Source of the DNA: Histomonas meleagridis
Lineage: Eukaryota; Parabasalia; Tritrichomonadida; Dientamoebidae
NCBI GenBank assembly: GCA_020186115.1
Contig: WSYJ01000014.1
Location: 1-64,000 of the forward strand
Direction: 5' to 3'
DNA length: 64,000 bases
Under the pieces are notes generated by a model that searched no databases, was not told the origin of the DNA, and saw only the letters and a program-made list of their open reading frames with translations. Shown piece by piece: positions 42,288 to 53,463 of the stretch. A program made the translations under genes and the position numbers. The stretch's first letter is position 1. Every line of letters begins with the position of its first letter.

Positions 42288-42872
42288 ATGCTAATATCAA
42301 AAAACAATTCTTTTCATTGTCGTGTAGTTTTAATTGGTGATGCATCTGTTGGCAAAACATGCCTTTTAGGACAACTTATTGATAACAAATTCAATCCATC
42401 TGAACAAAGTACAATTGGTGCAAATTATCAAATCTACAATGAAGAAATTGATGGAATTAAAGCCGAAGTTCAAATATGGGATACAGCTGGCCAAGAAAAG
42501 TTTAGATCTCTAGGACCAATTTATTTTAGGAACGCACTTGGCGCTGTTGCTGTATTTGACATTACAAATAAAAGCACATTTGATCACTTAGACGAATGGA
42601 TTAAGTCATTTACTGATGCTTCTGGAACCGAGTCCACAATTTTTGTTGTGGCCAATAAATCTGATATGGTTCAAGAACAAAAAATTTCATTTTCACAAGT
42701 ACAAGCATACGCAGAACAAAGAGGTTACAGAGCGTTTGAAACGTCTGCCAAAACAGGTCAAGGGGTTCAAGAATTATTTTCCGAATTAGCCAAAACAATT
42801 TTAAATAAGCACCGTGAAGTAAAAGTTACAAAACAAGAGTTAAAACCATCTGAAGGAGGGTGCAAGTGCTAG
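42288..42872 (+). CDS. Rab small GTPase, Rab5/22-like
   Basis: 194 residues from the ATG. P-loop G-D-A-S-V-G-K-T (17-24), switch I T-I-G-A-N-Y, switch II W-D-T-A-G-Q-E-K-F-R-S-L, base contact A-N-K-S-D, E-T-S-A-K, and C-terminal G-G-C-K-C for double prenylation. T-I-G-A-x-F/Y followed by W-D-T-A-G-Q-E-K-F-R-S-L is most like the Rab5/Rab22 group, suggesting endocytic traffic; trichomonads have very many Rabs, so the subfamily is tentative. Confidence 0.9.
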   Translation: MLISKNNSFHCRVVLIGDASVGKTCLLGQLIDNKFNPSEQSTIGANYQIYNEEIDGIKAEVQIWDTAGQEKFRSLGPIYFRNALGAVAVFDITNKSTFDHLDEWIKSFTDASGTESTIFVVANKSDMVQEQKISFSQVQAYAEQRGYRAFETSAKTGQGVQELFSELAKTILNKHREVKVTKQELKPSEGGCKC

Positions 42873-43275
42873 AGAAACGCGCATGATTAATAAATATATT
42901 TATTTATTTTTTACATCAATTCTGTGATATACGATAGAAACGATGCTGAAAAATTCTGTGGGAGCGGATCAAAATCATATGAAAAAGTTGTTTTAACCAT
43001 CACAACGATTTGGAAACGTTTCCAACAACTTCAGGGATAAGTTGTAGTGCGAAACATTAAAATTTAATGTTCGAATGTTACCGTTTTAAAATATGAATGA
43101 TGCAATGAAATTTATTGCTTGCCAAAATTACATTAAATAAAATAAAAATAATATTTCTCTACATTTAATTTCACAGTGTTTGCCTAGGCATTATTATTAC
43201 AAATTGTATTATTTAGTCTATTACATTTTTAATCCAATAAAAATATTTCTCATATTTCTTCATGACGATTGACAC
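42873..43275. other. 3' flank of the Rab gene
   Basis: AT-rich, leading into the minisatellite. No gene seen. Confidence 0.4.
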
Positions 43276-43840
43276 CATATTATTCATATGTCCATTAAAT
43301 CACAAATATTTCTCAATTACAAAAGCAAAAGCGTTTCCGCATGTTTCACAACAAGTGTAACATATTATTCATATGTATTAAATCACAAATATTTCTCAAT
43401 TACAAAAACAAAAGCGTTTTCTCAAATTACTTAACAACAAGTGTAACATATTATTCATATGTATTAAATCACAAATATTTCTCAATTACAAAAACAAAAG
43501 CGTTTTCTCAAATTACTTAACAACAAGTGTAACATATTATTCATATGTATTAAATCACAAATATTTCTCAATTACAAAAGCAAAAGCGTTTTCTCAAATT
43601 ACTTCACAACAAATGTAACATATTATTCATATGTATTAAATCACAAATATTTCTCAATTACAAAAACAAAAGCGTTTCCGCATATTTCATAACAAATGTA
43701 ACATATTATTCATATGTATTAAATCACAAATATTTCTCAATTACAAAAGCAAAAGCGTTTCCTCATTTTTCACAACAAGTGTAACATATTCTTCATATGT
43801 CCATTACTAATTTCAAATCGTTTTCTCATTTACATACTGT
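43276..43840. repeat. 85-bp minisatellite in a convergent gap
   Basis: Units begin at 43276, 43361, 43447, 43533, 43619, 43702 and 43785, with lengths of 85, 86, 86, 86, 83 and 83 bp and a final partial copy. Each starts CATATTATTCATATGT and contains AAATCACAAATATTTCTCAA and an AAAGCGTTT word. The array abuts the stop codon of the GH31 gene. Confidence 0.88.
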
Positions 43841-46390
43841 TTATTCATCAAACGTCAGTTCCCACTCTGAAGCCACCTTTAGCCGCAGCCCCTCCACGGT
43901 CAGCACGCCATTTTCGTATGTCGCCTCTGCGCCGTTTACGTTTGCGCTGTTTCTCATTCCATAAATCCTTAGTGCGGTGATTAAAGTCTCGCTGTACATC
44001 TCTGGCGCTATGTATTCCGCATCGATTTTTTGTGACTTTAGTTTTCCATTATCGAAAGTAAATTTACAGTAAATACATTTCTTATTAATGTAATCAAATG
44101 TTTTCCCATCGTCTAAGAACATCTCTCCTTCTGCTTTTAAGTTCTCGTCCAATGCTATGATTAACATCAAAGGCTTCGTCATTGTCAATAGTGCTGACTT
44201 TCCAATTTCTTTATAAACTGGTATAATTCTTCCACCTCGAAGATAAATTGGAATATCTAACATTCCAACATTTATATTATTATTATTTTCATTTAAAACT
44301 ATACCATTCCATATCGAATACCATACGCCTGGTGGCTTGGTGACCGTTAAGGTCTTTGCTTCTTTGCTGATAACGGGCGCCACTAAAATTGAATCGCCAA
44401 CGATCACTTGGTTCCTTAACGTGTGCATTTGGTCCACCTCAGGGAAAATTGCCCATAACGGCTTGATTAGGGGTGCCCCTGTGATGTGAGTTTTGTATGA
44501 TTCAGTGTAAAAATATGACAACATTCTGTAACGATCAATAACCGCATTTTTCATAGCGTCAAAAATTTCGCCGTTAAACAAATATGGCTCTCGATAAGAA
44601 GCATTAGTAACGCAATGCTCTCTAAAGAATGTGTAACACCATGAACCTACTTGATACCAACGGGCAATCAAGTCACCAGGTGAAGAGTTAAAGAATCCTC
44701 CAACATCAGCACCTACAAATGGCATTCCACAAAGACCACATGACATAATCATATCAAGTGATATAGACAAATGTTCCCAGCTACCAGTGTTATCGCCAGT
44801 CCATATGAATGCATATTTTTGACTTCCAGCATAAAAACTTCGGGTGAGTATGAATGGTCGATATCTGATATTTTCATCTCTTTCTAATAACCCTTTGTAA
44901 GTGGCAGCTGTGTTCAATAGGCCATAAATATTATGGGTATCACGAGTTTCAGTTCCATTGTAATGAATAAGTTTTTTCGGAAATGTCCCTTGATCAGATG
45001 CGAATATCGATGGCTCGTTCATGTCATTCCATATAAAGACATTTGGTGATTGATTATCTTCAGAATAATGATATTGTTGTGAATACCAATCTCGACATAA
45101 CGGATTCAGAAAGTCCGGCCATGAACATTTGCCAGGCCAACAAGCACCTGTATATGGCGTACCACTTGGTTCTTTGATAAGGAAGTTTTGTTGTAATGCT
45201 TCAGTATATTGCTTATGATTTCCTTTGACAGGGAAATGTGGATCACATAAACGAATTAGATACCTTTCGTCTTGTTTGAGTTTGTCTATTGTTTCTTCTA
45301 TGTGTGGGAAAGTTTTCCGATTTACTTGAAATGGAGCTTTACCTTCAAGATGATCAACGTCAAGCCAGATAGCATCATAAGGAATCCCTACGCGATCAAG
45401 TTCGGACATAACCTTTTCCACTTCGGCTTGTGACTTATATCCCCATTTACATTGATGATAACCAAGCGAAAAAATCGGAGGCATTAACGGTCGCCCAGTG
45501 ATGCGAGTGAATTTCCTCATTATGTCAGAAAATGAGCCTGAAAAGAGAAGAAAATCAAGAAATCCGGTTTCGCTAATAAGGTGAAGATTACGGCCTATTT
45601 CTGTTGTCTTTATGGAGGCATAAGTATCGGATGAATTCATCCAAAAGAGTCCAGTAGTATGTTGTGTGTTATGACTCATTACAAATGGAACAGAGCCATA
45701 AATGTGTATGGGATTATCATATTTATATTTGAAGGCATCAGTGTTGAAAAGACGAATTGGATCAACTGTATCAGAAAGATTAAGTGGTGATGCACGCTCA
45801 CAAAGACCAGAAAGATGAACGGATTCACCAAGAAATGTGAAATCAGTGGCAACAGCTGAAGCTCCATGTGGAATTGGATCACGATAAATCAACAAATGGT
45901 TTTCTTGTGGTACTGGTGAATTGCCATATTCATAAACAAGATGCTTCTCGGCGTTTACTATGATTATTTTTTCATTGTTTCTTGAAAATGTTATTGTTAA
46001 TGGTTGGGATGTAATTGAAATTTGCTCATTATCAGCAAATTGGAGTGTAATTTCACCTCCATCTTTTGCATATGTCATGGGGGAATGAGTGTTAATTGCA
46101 TTTTGGTCAATTACAAGTTCTTCCTTTGATAAATCAAAACGTTTGTAATTCTCAATGCTTGGATCATTTTCAACTCTTATACGAATTCCACTTCCTTCTG
46201 CTTGATAAACGATAAGTGATAGTGGTGTTTCAGTATTGCCCTTGAGGAGATTAACCGAGAATGTGTTATTTTGAGTGGAAATATTTTCTCCGAGAGACCA
46301 ATTATTTACCGCATTGAGGTTATCGCGAGAAAACCTTTGTTTACTAACATTTCTGTAAGTAAAATGCTCTTTTACTGGGAATCCTTTCAT
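43841..46390 (-). CDS. Glycoside hydrolase family 31 alpha-glucosidase
   Basis: 849 residues from the ATG. A beta-sandwich N-terminal region, then the catalytic barrel: I-W-L-D-V-D-H, the nucleophile site I-W-N-D-M-N-E-P-S with D456, L-T-R-S-F-Y-A-G-S-Q-K-Y-A, and the acid/base W-T-G-D-N with D533, then F-V-G-A-D-V-G-G-F. It removes terminal alpha-linked glucose, from glycogen, maltose or N-glycans; the sequence is close to the glucosidase II/neutral alpha-glucosidase branch. No signal peptide is seen, so a cytosolic maltase role is possible. The upstream flank has AACCGTCGCG (46411-46420). A GGGGTGCCCC word lies in the gene at 44470-44479. Confidence 0.93.
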   Translation of the reverse strand: MKGFPVKEHFTYRNVSKQRFSRDNLNAVNNWSLGENISTQNNTFSVNLLKGNTETPLSLIVYQAEGSGIRIRVENDPSIENYKRFDLSKEELVIDQNAINTHSPMTYAKDGGEITLQFADNEQISITSQPLTITFSRNNEKIIIVNAEKHLVYEYGNSPVPQENHLLIYRDPIPHGASAVATDFTFLGESVHLSGLCERASPLNLSDTVDPIRLFNTDAFKYKYDNPIHIYGSVPFVMSHNTQHTTGLFWMNSSDTYASIKTTEIGRNLHLISETGFLDFLLFSGSFSDIMRKFTRITGRPLMPPIFSLGYHQCKWGYKSQAEVEKVMSELDRVGIPYDAIWLDVDHLEGKAPFQVNRKTFPHIEETIDKLKQDERYLIRLCDPHFPVKGNHKQYTEALQQNFLIKEPSGTPYTGACWPGKCSWPDFLNPLCRDWYSQQYHYSEDNQSPNVFIWNDMNEPSIFASDQGTFPKKLIHYNGTETRDTHNIYGLLNTAATYKGLLERDENIRYRPFILTRSFYAGSQKYAFIWTGDNTGSWEHLSISLDMIMSCGLCGMPFVGADVGGFFNSSPGDLIARWYQVGSWCYTFFREHCVTNASYREPYLFNGEIFDAMKNAVIDRYRMLSYFYTESYKTHITGAPLIKPLWAIFPEVDQMHTLRNQVIVGDSILVAPVISKEAKTLTVTKPPGVWYSIWNGIVLNENNNNINVGMLDIPIYLRGGRIIPVYKEIGKSALLTMTKPLMLIIALDENLKAEGEMFLDDGKTFDYINKKCIYCKFTFDNGKLKSQKIDAEYIAPEMYSETLITALRIYGMRNSANVNGAEATYENGVLTVEGLRLKVASEWELTFDE

Positions 46391-46684
46391 TGGTTATGAT
46401 AACGATTATAAACCGTCGCGTTTTAATTATCGTGAAAATAAACGGCTGCTACACCGGGGTACCCCGAAAAACAAAACATTCAAAAATGTATTTCTGCAAA
46501 TAAAACAAATTTACATTTTTCATCATTAATTGAATACATGTATTGAAAAAAAAAGTCTCAGTAATCATCATGCACACAAAATTATAACATGTAGAAAACT
46601 ACGTATTTTTTGTATGTAATACTTTATCTCAAGTTTAGAATAAATTAATTACATATTTGGCACAGCTGTTTGTTTTTTGTTTGG
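46391..46684. other. 5' flank of the GH31 gene
   Basis: Contains a 12-bp palindrome CGGGGTACCCCG (46455-46466). Otherwise AT-rich. Confidence 0.4.
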
Positions 46685-46795
46685 CGGGTGCGCTAAAGGA
46701 ACCGCCCGCAATTGAAAGGAATTGAACATATCGGATTTTCCCGATAGGTTTTGTTCGATTTTTAATCGGCAAAGGGTAATTCCTCGTTGTAAAAA
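46685..46795 (+). repeat. 111-bp direct repeat, left copy
   Basis: Identical to 48672-48782 except one base. It contains small inverted repeats: CGGG/CCCG; TATCGG (46729-46734)/CCGATA (46741-46746) with a 6-nt loop; and CGATT/AATCG (46756-46768). The complementary strand has three CCTTT words. Confidence 0.85.
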
Positions 46796-46912
46796 AACGA
46801 TGAGAAATTTCAATGAAAATAATTCAATTAAAAATGCTTAACATCTATGACAATGATTTTTGTGTGGATATGGTATGTGTCATCATGGTGATTTTCAATA
46901 GTATGTGTCAAA

Positions 46913-47800
46913 ATGTTATCAAATGATGTCAGAATAAATGAATTACACTCAAAAAGTATTAGAACAAACGAATCACATTCAAAAAGTGTCAGAATAAATG
47001 AAACACATTCAAAAAATATAGGAATAAATGGATTTAAATTTCCAAGCAATAAGCAGTTTAATAAGCCAAGGATTTCATCCTCTATATATTACTCCAATTA
47101 TAGTGCATCTTTTTCTTGCACAGAGATCGTTACTTGCAAAAAATGCCATAAATATATGAAATTTAACATACAAAATATGAATTTTAGATGTACAAATCGA
47201 TTATGTTCTACAACAATTCATGCTTATTCTCCTCTCCCTTTTGAATCAGTTAAAGCTGATATCAATAAAATTTTATTTATATTCGCTTGCTTTTGTGCCG
47301 ATTTTTCGATTCACACTACCCACGAGGTTGTCGGAATGTCAATGCCAACAATTATTCATTGGTTTGACATCTTCCGACAAGAAATGATAAGAAAAAATTT
47401 AAATGAAATGACAAGCAATCCTATAAAAGATTATGTGCAGATCGAAGAAAGCATTTTTACAAAACGTAAAAACCATGTGGGAAGAATTGTCCCACAACAA
47501 TGGGTATTTGGAGGTTGCGATGGGAACAAAGGAGGAAGAGTTTATTTTTTTCCTGTTCCAAACAGGAAGAAAGAAACTCTCCAACTTATTATTAAATTAA
47601 TGATTGCTCCTTCATCACTTATTGTAAGTGATGAATTGAAATCATATTCTTATTTAAATAAAGATTCTTATTCTCATTTAACAGTAAATCATTCTCAGAA
47701 CTTTGTGGATCCTCAAACTTTAGCACATACACAACGAATCGAATCTTTATGGGCTGCGGCAAAACTTTGGCGAAGAAAAAAAGGTTACTTTTCAGATTAA
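46913..47800 (+). CDS. IS1595/Merlin-like DDE transposase
   Basis: 295 codons from the ATG. Residues about 1-40 are three to four copies of a ten-residue repeat (R-I-N-E-x-H-S-K-S-I). Then a zinc-ribbon (C-x2-C at C-K-K-C, and C-T-N-R-L-C) and an ISXO2/IS1595-type catalytic region: V-Q-I-E-E-S-I-F where an aspartate is usual, W-V-F-G-G-C-D-G, G-R-V-Y-F-F-P-V-P-N-R, S-L-I-V-S-D-E-L, V-N-H-S-Q-N-F-V-D-P and R-I-E-S-L-W. Merlin elements with this domain are known from T. vaginalis. The frame is intact, but the glutamate at the first catalytic position and the short C terminus cast doubt on activity. Confidence 0.78.
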   Translation: MLSNDVRINELHSKSIRTNESHSKSVRINETHSKNIGINGFKFPSNKQFNKPRISSSIYYSNYSASFSCTEIVTCKKCHKYMKFNIQNMNFRCTNRLCSTTIHAYSPLPFESVKADINKILFIFACFCADFSIHTTHEVVGMSMPTIIHWFDIFRQEMIRKNLNEMTSNPIKDYVQIEESIFTKRKNHVGRIVPQQWVFGGCDGNKGGRVYFFPVPNRKKETLQLIIKLMIAPSSLIVSDELKSYSYLNKDSYSHLTVNHSQNFVDPQTLAHTQRIESLWAAAKLWRRKKGYFSD

Positions 47801-47923
47801 AATAAATTATCTGATTACCTTCACGAATTTTGTTTTAGGGTCAATCATGAAAGAGATTTCGGATATATTTAAAAAAATCTTTTCAGATAAAATTAAACAT
47901 TAATTAGAAATTATTTTTTTTTA
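47801..47923. other. 3' flank of the transposase
   Basis: Coding-like tail in another frame just after the stop (L-S-D-Y-L-H-E-F-C-F-R-V-N-H-E from about 47807), which may be the original C terminus after a frameshift. Confidence 0.4.
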
Positions 47924-48554
<631 letters not shown>

Positions 48555-48671
48555 AAGAAGGATGTAACAATAGGTTTACTTAAAATTCTGAATTTTTGAA
48601 AAAAGAATATCATAATGAAGAAATCTCTCATTTGATTGATATAATTTGATATTCGATTTGATAAAAATTAT

Positions 48672-48782
48672 CGGGTGCGCTAAAGGAACCGCCCGCAATT
48701 GAAAGGAATTGAACATATCGGATCTTCCCGATAGGTTTTGTTCGATTTTTAATCGGCAAAGGGTAATTCCTCGTTGTAAAAA
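48672..48782 (+). repeat. 111-bp direct repeat, right copy
   Basis: 110 of 111 bases identical to 46685-46795; the one change lies in the loop of the TATCGG/CCGATA inverted repeat (48716-48733). It lies 64 bp past the stop codon of the next minus-strand gene. Confidence 0.85.
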
Positions 48783-48845
48783 TTGAATTCACTTCACAAT
48801 TTTCTTAAGTAAACGCGGTTTTAGTCATTTTTGTATACAATTATG

Positions 48846-50222
48846 TCACTTTCCCCCGAATTTGAAATGATATTCGTTTTCATCAATGTTTCCAATAAAC
48901 GTTACTAATGCCTCGAAATGAGTCATTGAAAACTTTTTCTTTGTGTCATATTCCTTTACGAACTGAGCAAATGAGCATGAATATTTCATTGTTTCCAAAA
49001 TCTCATTTACACCAAAAGCGAATACAGCCACTAAAAAATATTCAAACAATGTATCAAATCCCATTTCTACGTCTTCAGGTTTTTCGCCATTATCTATTGC
49101 TAATTTAACTCCTATTTCAGTAAATATTAATGACATATCCCAAAACTTATCAGCAATTATAAATGGATCACATTCAACAATTAACGAAAACAGTCCTTCG
49201 CTTACCTCTTTAAATGGCCAATATTTTGAATTCAGTTCGTTAAATGGCGTATTTAAAACATCTTCCGGAAAATATTTCGGCGAAAATATTTTCGGAGTCA
49301 AATCGAAAATGTTCGGGAATTTGATGACTTCAACGTCTGCAAATGGGTACAAAAGTTTTTCAGTTGCAATATCAAATAGATATTCACGCGCTTCGGCGTA
49401 ATGTGTGGTGTCTTCAACAATAGCATCAAGAATAGTCTCAACGTCTTCATAATAAAGTTGTTCTACAACAGATATATATTTTCGTATGATTCGACCAGAC
49501 TTATTTTTAATGGAAACGAAGTTAGAAAACCAGTCGCTAGGTGATGGCTGTTTGCGTTCCATCAGTTGGACTTGGCTACGAAGAATTTTGAGGTGAATAT
49601 TAATCTTATCAATTTTTGAAGGCTTCTTTCGAATGTTATGGCTGATAAAAAGATCGAGATCGATATTGGGAATGGAGTCTAGTGTGTAAAGATAGTCATG
49701 GAACGTAACAATTTCACGAATGTTGTATTGAAGAAATCGGACATTACAATGATAAAGTTTGAGAAGTAAACTATGATAAAAGAAAATGTATAACATGTTT
49801 TTCTTGTTGAAAATTTTCTCATAATAATCCATGCTTTGAAATTTATCTGATATTTGGGAAAGATAGATCATTTTTTCAGACGATTTAAGAAGATAACTAT
49901 CAAGTTCTTTCATAAATTTTGTCGAAATGAATTCAAGAGTTTTTAATATTTGGCGTTCAGAGTCAACTCCGTCTAAAAAATATTTACTATACGAAATTGC
50001 AGATGAATCAAATAAAGGGCTGTCTTCAGCTTTGACAGTAGGTTTCGGAATAACTAAAGCGGCGCTTCTTCGATGTTTTTTACGTGATCGCTTTTCTAAA
50101 TTTAGATTTGTGACTTGAGCGAATTCATCATTTTTGTTTAACTTTGGGCTGCAATCTTTTTGCATATTGAGTTTTTCTATTGATTTAGAATGACTCATTT
50201 CATGTCCCTTTTGTTGATTCAT
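48846..50222 (-). CDS. VPS9-domain-like protein
   Basis: 458 residues from the ATG. The N-terminal 60 residues are basic and probably disordered (R-K-K-H-R-R-S). The middle is helical. The C-terminal part (about 340-455) follows the VPS9 pattern: D-T-L-F-E-Y-F-L-V-A-V-F-A-F, Y-S-C-S-F-A-Q-F-V and F-S-M-T-H-F-E-A-L-V-T-F-I. VPS9 domains are exchange factors for Rab5-type GTPases. The assignment is by pattern and moderately secure. TAACGG at about 50260 lies 40 bp upstream. Confidence 0.68.
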   Translation of the reverse strand: MNQQKGHEMSHSKSIEKLNMQKDCSPKLNKNDEFAQVTNLNLEKRSRKKHRRSAALVIPKPTVKAEDSPLFDSSAISYSKYFLDGVDSERQILKTLEFISTKFMKELDSYLLKSSEKMIYLSQISDKFQSMDYYEKIFNKKNMLYIFFYHSLLLKLYHCNVRFLQYNIREIVTFHDYLYTLDSIPNIDLDLFISHNIRKKPSKIDKINIHLKILRSQVQLMERKQPSPSDWFSNFVSIKNKSGRIIRKYISVVEQLYYEDVETILDAIVEDTTHYAEAREYLFDIATEKLLYPFADVEVIKFPNIFDLTPKIFSPKYFPEDVLNTPFNELNSKYWPFKEVSEGLFSLIVECDPFIIADKFWDMSLIFTEIGVKLAIDNGEKPEDVEMGFDTLFEYFLVAVFAFGVNEILETMKYSCSFAQFVKEYDTKKKFSMTHFEALVTFIGNIDENEYHFKFGGK

Positions 50223-50595
50223 GAACCCAAATTATCTTACGTTTGAAAATTACACCCTTTAACGGAAAACGTTACAGAAATATTCAATTGAATTTTTTCA
50301 GATGATTATTGCTAATTAAGGGTGCCCTCGTTTTTTTGGACAGGAAAAAAAATATATATCCTCAACTTATTACAACTATTACGTTGTGCGTTTACATAAT
50401 GATTTCGTAGGTACTCATTGTTTTATAATGTATTTTACTTCCATTTTTCAATATTGGATCAATCCATTCATAAATTAAGATTGATAAATCATAAGTTACG
50501 TTCTTTAACAGCTTGGCAATTCCTTATAAATTATACACTAAAGCACAGCGAAAACAAAATAATTAAAATAACAAAAATTTATTTATATACTAACA
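50223..50595. other. Intergenic between two minus-strand genes
   Basis: AGGGTGCCCT (50319-50328) is a palindrome-like GC word in AT-rich surroundings. No gene seen. Confidence 0.4.
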
Positions 50596-53394
50596 TTATT
50601 CGAATTGTATTCCATTTTCTCTTATAAACTGCGCAATCTTTTGTATTGCATTTTCCAAGTACGAAAATGTTTGTGGCGAATCTTCCGATTCAACAACATT
50701 AAACAATTGCGCAACTAACATATGCATATTACCCAGAAACTGTTCGCCCAGTTTCTCATAATAATTATCGATAATTGTATTTCTTTCATCAACAAAAGTT
50801 TTCAGTGTGTAAAAAATTAATGATACATTTCTTAAATTACCCTTAAATATATTATCGAAACATATTTCAACAATAGAAATAAAGTCCTGATGAAATCTTT
50901 GATAATTTTCATCATCAATATTTTTAATTAATTGAATTAATGATGCAATTGATTTTTCAGAAACTTGTTGATTTACGTCGTTATTCATCATTAATATTAA
51001 AACCTGTATTTGATGATTAACTGTGATGTCGTCAAGCTTGAAGAATAAAGCCGGATACTCAAAAAATATCGAACTCAGAAAATCGTTGTATCGTAAAATA
51101 AACTTCGGAAATTCGAACAAGTTTTTGAGAGGGACCGTTAACAACTCGTTAAAAAGTGCCGTGATGCAATTTGTAAATGATCCAACGTTATAAAAATCTA
51201 AAACTTTAATATTTATGCCTGGACACTTAAGTATATTGCTTAAGATTTTAAATATATATGAAAACAAGCGGAAATACTCAACGATTTCTTTTGGCATATT
51301 TTGAATTATTTTATATGTTTCAGTAATAAAACTCATAAATAAATTATACAATTCGATTACTTCTTTCGTAAGATGACTTCTAAGTTTCACCGCATAATTT
51401 GAAATGCTTGTAACCAAATGGAGAATTGAATACTTTACATTAATGTCAATTTCGGCGGTTTGTATCATTTCTATACATTTGTGAAGGAAATCGCCCTTTA
51501 AAGTATTGAAAACAAAAATAAACTGACAATTCGATGGAATAAAAGCGCTAGAAAGCATTGAAAAAGTTGCTAAGTCAAAATTATTTGACTCAAACCGATG
51601 CAAAATTCCGTTAATCAAAAAAGTGACTTTTTCTGGGTTAGAAAGCGAAAATCCGAGATAAAAGAGTGGCGCAAACATTGCTTTTGTAGCCTTTGAGCTT
51701 TGTTGAATGTTCATTTGAATTAGTCTAGAATTCGAAATCATTTCAAATATTTGATCATTTGACGCCAACATTTGCATACATCTTGCTGACATACCCTTAA
51801 ATTGTAGAACCTTAGTTACTTCATTGATAAGTTCCATTGATGTATCACAAAATTGGACATCAGTTAAAAATCTCATTATTAATGATATCAATTCATTACT
51901 AAAATGTGCCAAAAATTGACCACAAATTTCGCTATCGGATCTCAGAAAAGTTTCAGCGACCTTGTTGAAAAAGTGGAGCAAACAGAGCTCAAACAAAATG
52001 TTGCTTTGAGAACTTTTTGTTTCTTCAGTAATGGCCATAACAGCATTTGACGTACCTACAACGGAATCCATAACCTTATTAGCATAAGGAACCAATTCAC
52101 GTATTGCATAAGCAAAAAATTCTATGCAAAACGCTGCATTTAAAAGTGAATTCACCTCAATGAAATATGAAAGTGAGTTCGAAATACATTCAGAAATTGA
52201 ACATATCTCATTAAATTTACACGTAGAAACAAACTTTTGCATAAAAAGAGATGTCTCATCAGATAAGATCTGATAGATGAGATTTTGGTTTTGTACGCTT
52301 TCTTGTGAAAAAAAGATTTTGATGACCGCATCTTGGAGGACGTTACGGGCTTTGTCTTCTTCTTGCGACGAAATGAATCCTTTGTTGATTGGATCCCTCC
52401 AAAAGTCAAGAATGAACTCGGCCGGAGAGGTGCTCGAGATAAGGAAAGATGGGTCTATCAGTTGAAGTGTCAAATTTGCAATTGTTTGAATCCAAATAAT
52501 TAAAAATTCTTGATTGATGGCATTGAATTGCTTCTCTTTAGAAACAATAGATTTAAGTGTAGTGAGAAGAATTGCGATGCTCGAATATTCGGTTTCGGGA
52601 ATTTTAAATTTGGTGATATAATTTATTAGCTCATTAATGGTCTGAAAAACAAACTCTTCACGGGTTGATTGGGTTGCGAATGAAGAATTCGGGAATTTGA
52701 GAAGCTCTGTAAGGAGTATGAATAAATGTTCTGGGATTTTTGATCCATTGAATTTGTGGATAAAATAAAATAGACGCCTTGGAAAGCCTATACGTAAGAA
52801 CTCTCTCATTATGATAAGTGGGTAATGTTGGCTTTCGATTGTTTTCTTGGAAATAATTGTTTTGAGAAGAAAAGCAGCAGAATCAATAAGACGATCAGAC
52901 GACTCGTCGTATGAAAAAGGGATAGTAGCAACTGGTATAAGATATGCAAGGCCATTGGAATTTTCGGCTTTCAAAATTATCTGTGTGGAAATTTGAAGAG
53001 AAAGAATACATTGATTTGGACCTGAATCAGCAAGTTTTTGGATAAGATCAGAACCTGTCCTTTGATCATTCTCATATAAAAAAATGAATATGTTGACAAG
53101 TAAAGAAATTAAAGAATCGTCAATTAAAAATTCGGCTCTTTTGAAGCAAAAATCAGAAAACCATTCTTTAACATAATTAAATTGATCTGCACTTATGATC
53201 TTGCAACGTGGGATACATGAAAGAGAAATTAAAAGAGAATTTTTCGAAAGATTACCAGATGAAATAGCATTAAGTATAACTGAAAGGGCTTCTGGAGTTT
53301 CAACAAATGCATGCAATGAATTTATTGCTTCTTGATTTTGTGGTCCAGCATTGAATATTTGCTGGAGCCACCCATCAAAAGAAGAAAGATCCAT
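50596..53394 (-). CDS. Exportin/importin-beta-like HEAT-repeat protein
   Basis: 932 residues from M-D-L-S-S-F-D-G-W. The frame has an earlier ATG (53463), but the region between contains a TAACGGT element (53446-53452) and an initiator-like TCATCATT, so it is more likely promoter. The protein is a string of helical pairs without low complexity, the layout of exportin (XPO4/XPO7/CRM1-type) karyopherins, with an N terminus like an importin-N helix. It would carry cargo across nuclear pores with Ran. The subfamily cannot be told by eye. Confidence 0.65.
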   Translation of the reverse strand: MDLSSFDGWLQQIFNAGPQNQEAINSLHAFVETPEALSVILNAISSGNLSKNSLLISLSCIPRCKIISADQFNYVKEWFSDFCFKRAEFLIDDSLISLLVNIFIFLYENDQRTGSDLIQKLADSGPNQCILSLQISTQIILKAENSNGLAYLIPVATIPFSYDESSDRLIDSAAFLLKTIISKKTIESQHYPLIIMREFLRIGFPRRLFYFIHKFNGSKIPEHLFILLTELLKFPNSSFATQSTREEFVFQTINELINYITKFKIPETEYSSIAILLTTLKSIVSKEKQFNAINQEFLIIWIQTIANLTLQLIDPSFLISSTSPAEFILDFWRDPINKGFISSQEEDKARNVLQDAVIKIFFSQESVQNQNLIYQILSDETSLFMQKFVSTCKFNEICSISECISNSLSYFIEVNSLLNAAFCIEFFAYAIRELVPYANKVMDSVVGTSNAVMAITEETKSSQSNILFELCLLHFFNKVAETFLRSDSEICGQFLAHFSNELISLIMRFLTDVQFCDTSMELINEVTKVLQFKGMSARCMQMLASNDQIFEMISNSRLIQMNIQQSSKATKAMFAPLFYLGFSLSNPEKVTFLINGILHRFESNNFDLATFSMLSSAFIPSNCQFIFVFNTLKGDFLHKCIEMIQTAEIDINVKYSILHLVTSISNYAVKLRSHLTKEVIELYNLFMSFITETYKIIQNMPKEIVEYFRLFSYIFKILSNILKCPGINIKVLDFYNVGSFTNCITALFNELLTVPLKNLFEFPKFILRYNDFLSSIFFEYPALFFKLDDITVNHQIQVLILMMNNDVNQQVSEKSIASLIQLIKNIDDENYQRFHQDFISIVEICFDNIFKGNLRNVSLIFYTLKTFVDERNTIIDNYYEKLGEQFLGNMHMLVAQLFNVVESEDSPQTFSYLENAIQKIAQFIRENGIQFE

Positions 53395-53445
53395 TAGCCC
53401 AATGATGAGACAGATTAAATAGTTTACTGTATCGGCATTCTTTTG

Positions 53446-53452
53446 ACCGTTA
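53446..53452 (-). promoter_or_regulatory. TAACGGT element of the exportin-like gene
   Basis: 52 bp upstream of the preferred ATG, close to the spacing seen for EF2 (about 55) and ankyrin locus C (about 51). It argues that the longer open frame is not all translated. Confidence 0.5.
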
Positions 53453-53463
53453 AAAAAATTCAT

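Noticed and set aside
46711-46726. TGAAAGGAATTGA resembling a conserved small-subunit rRNA segment
   Set aside because: The match is about a dozen bases and the surrounding 111-bp block does not align with rRNA.
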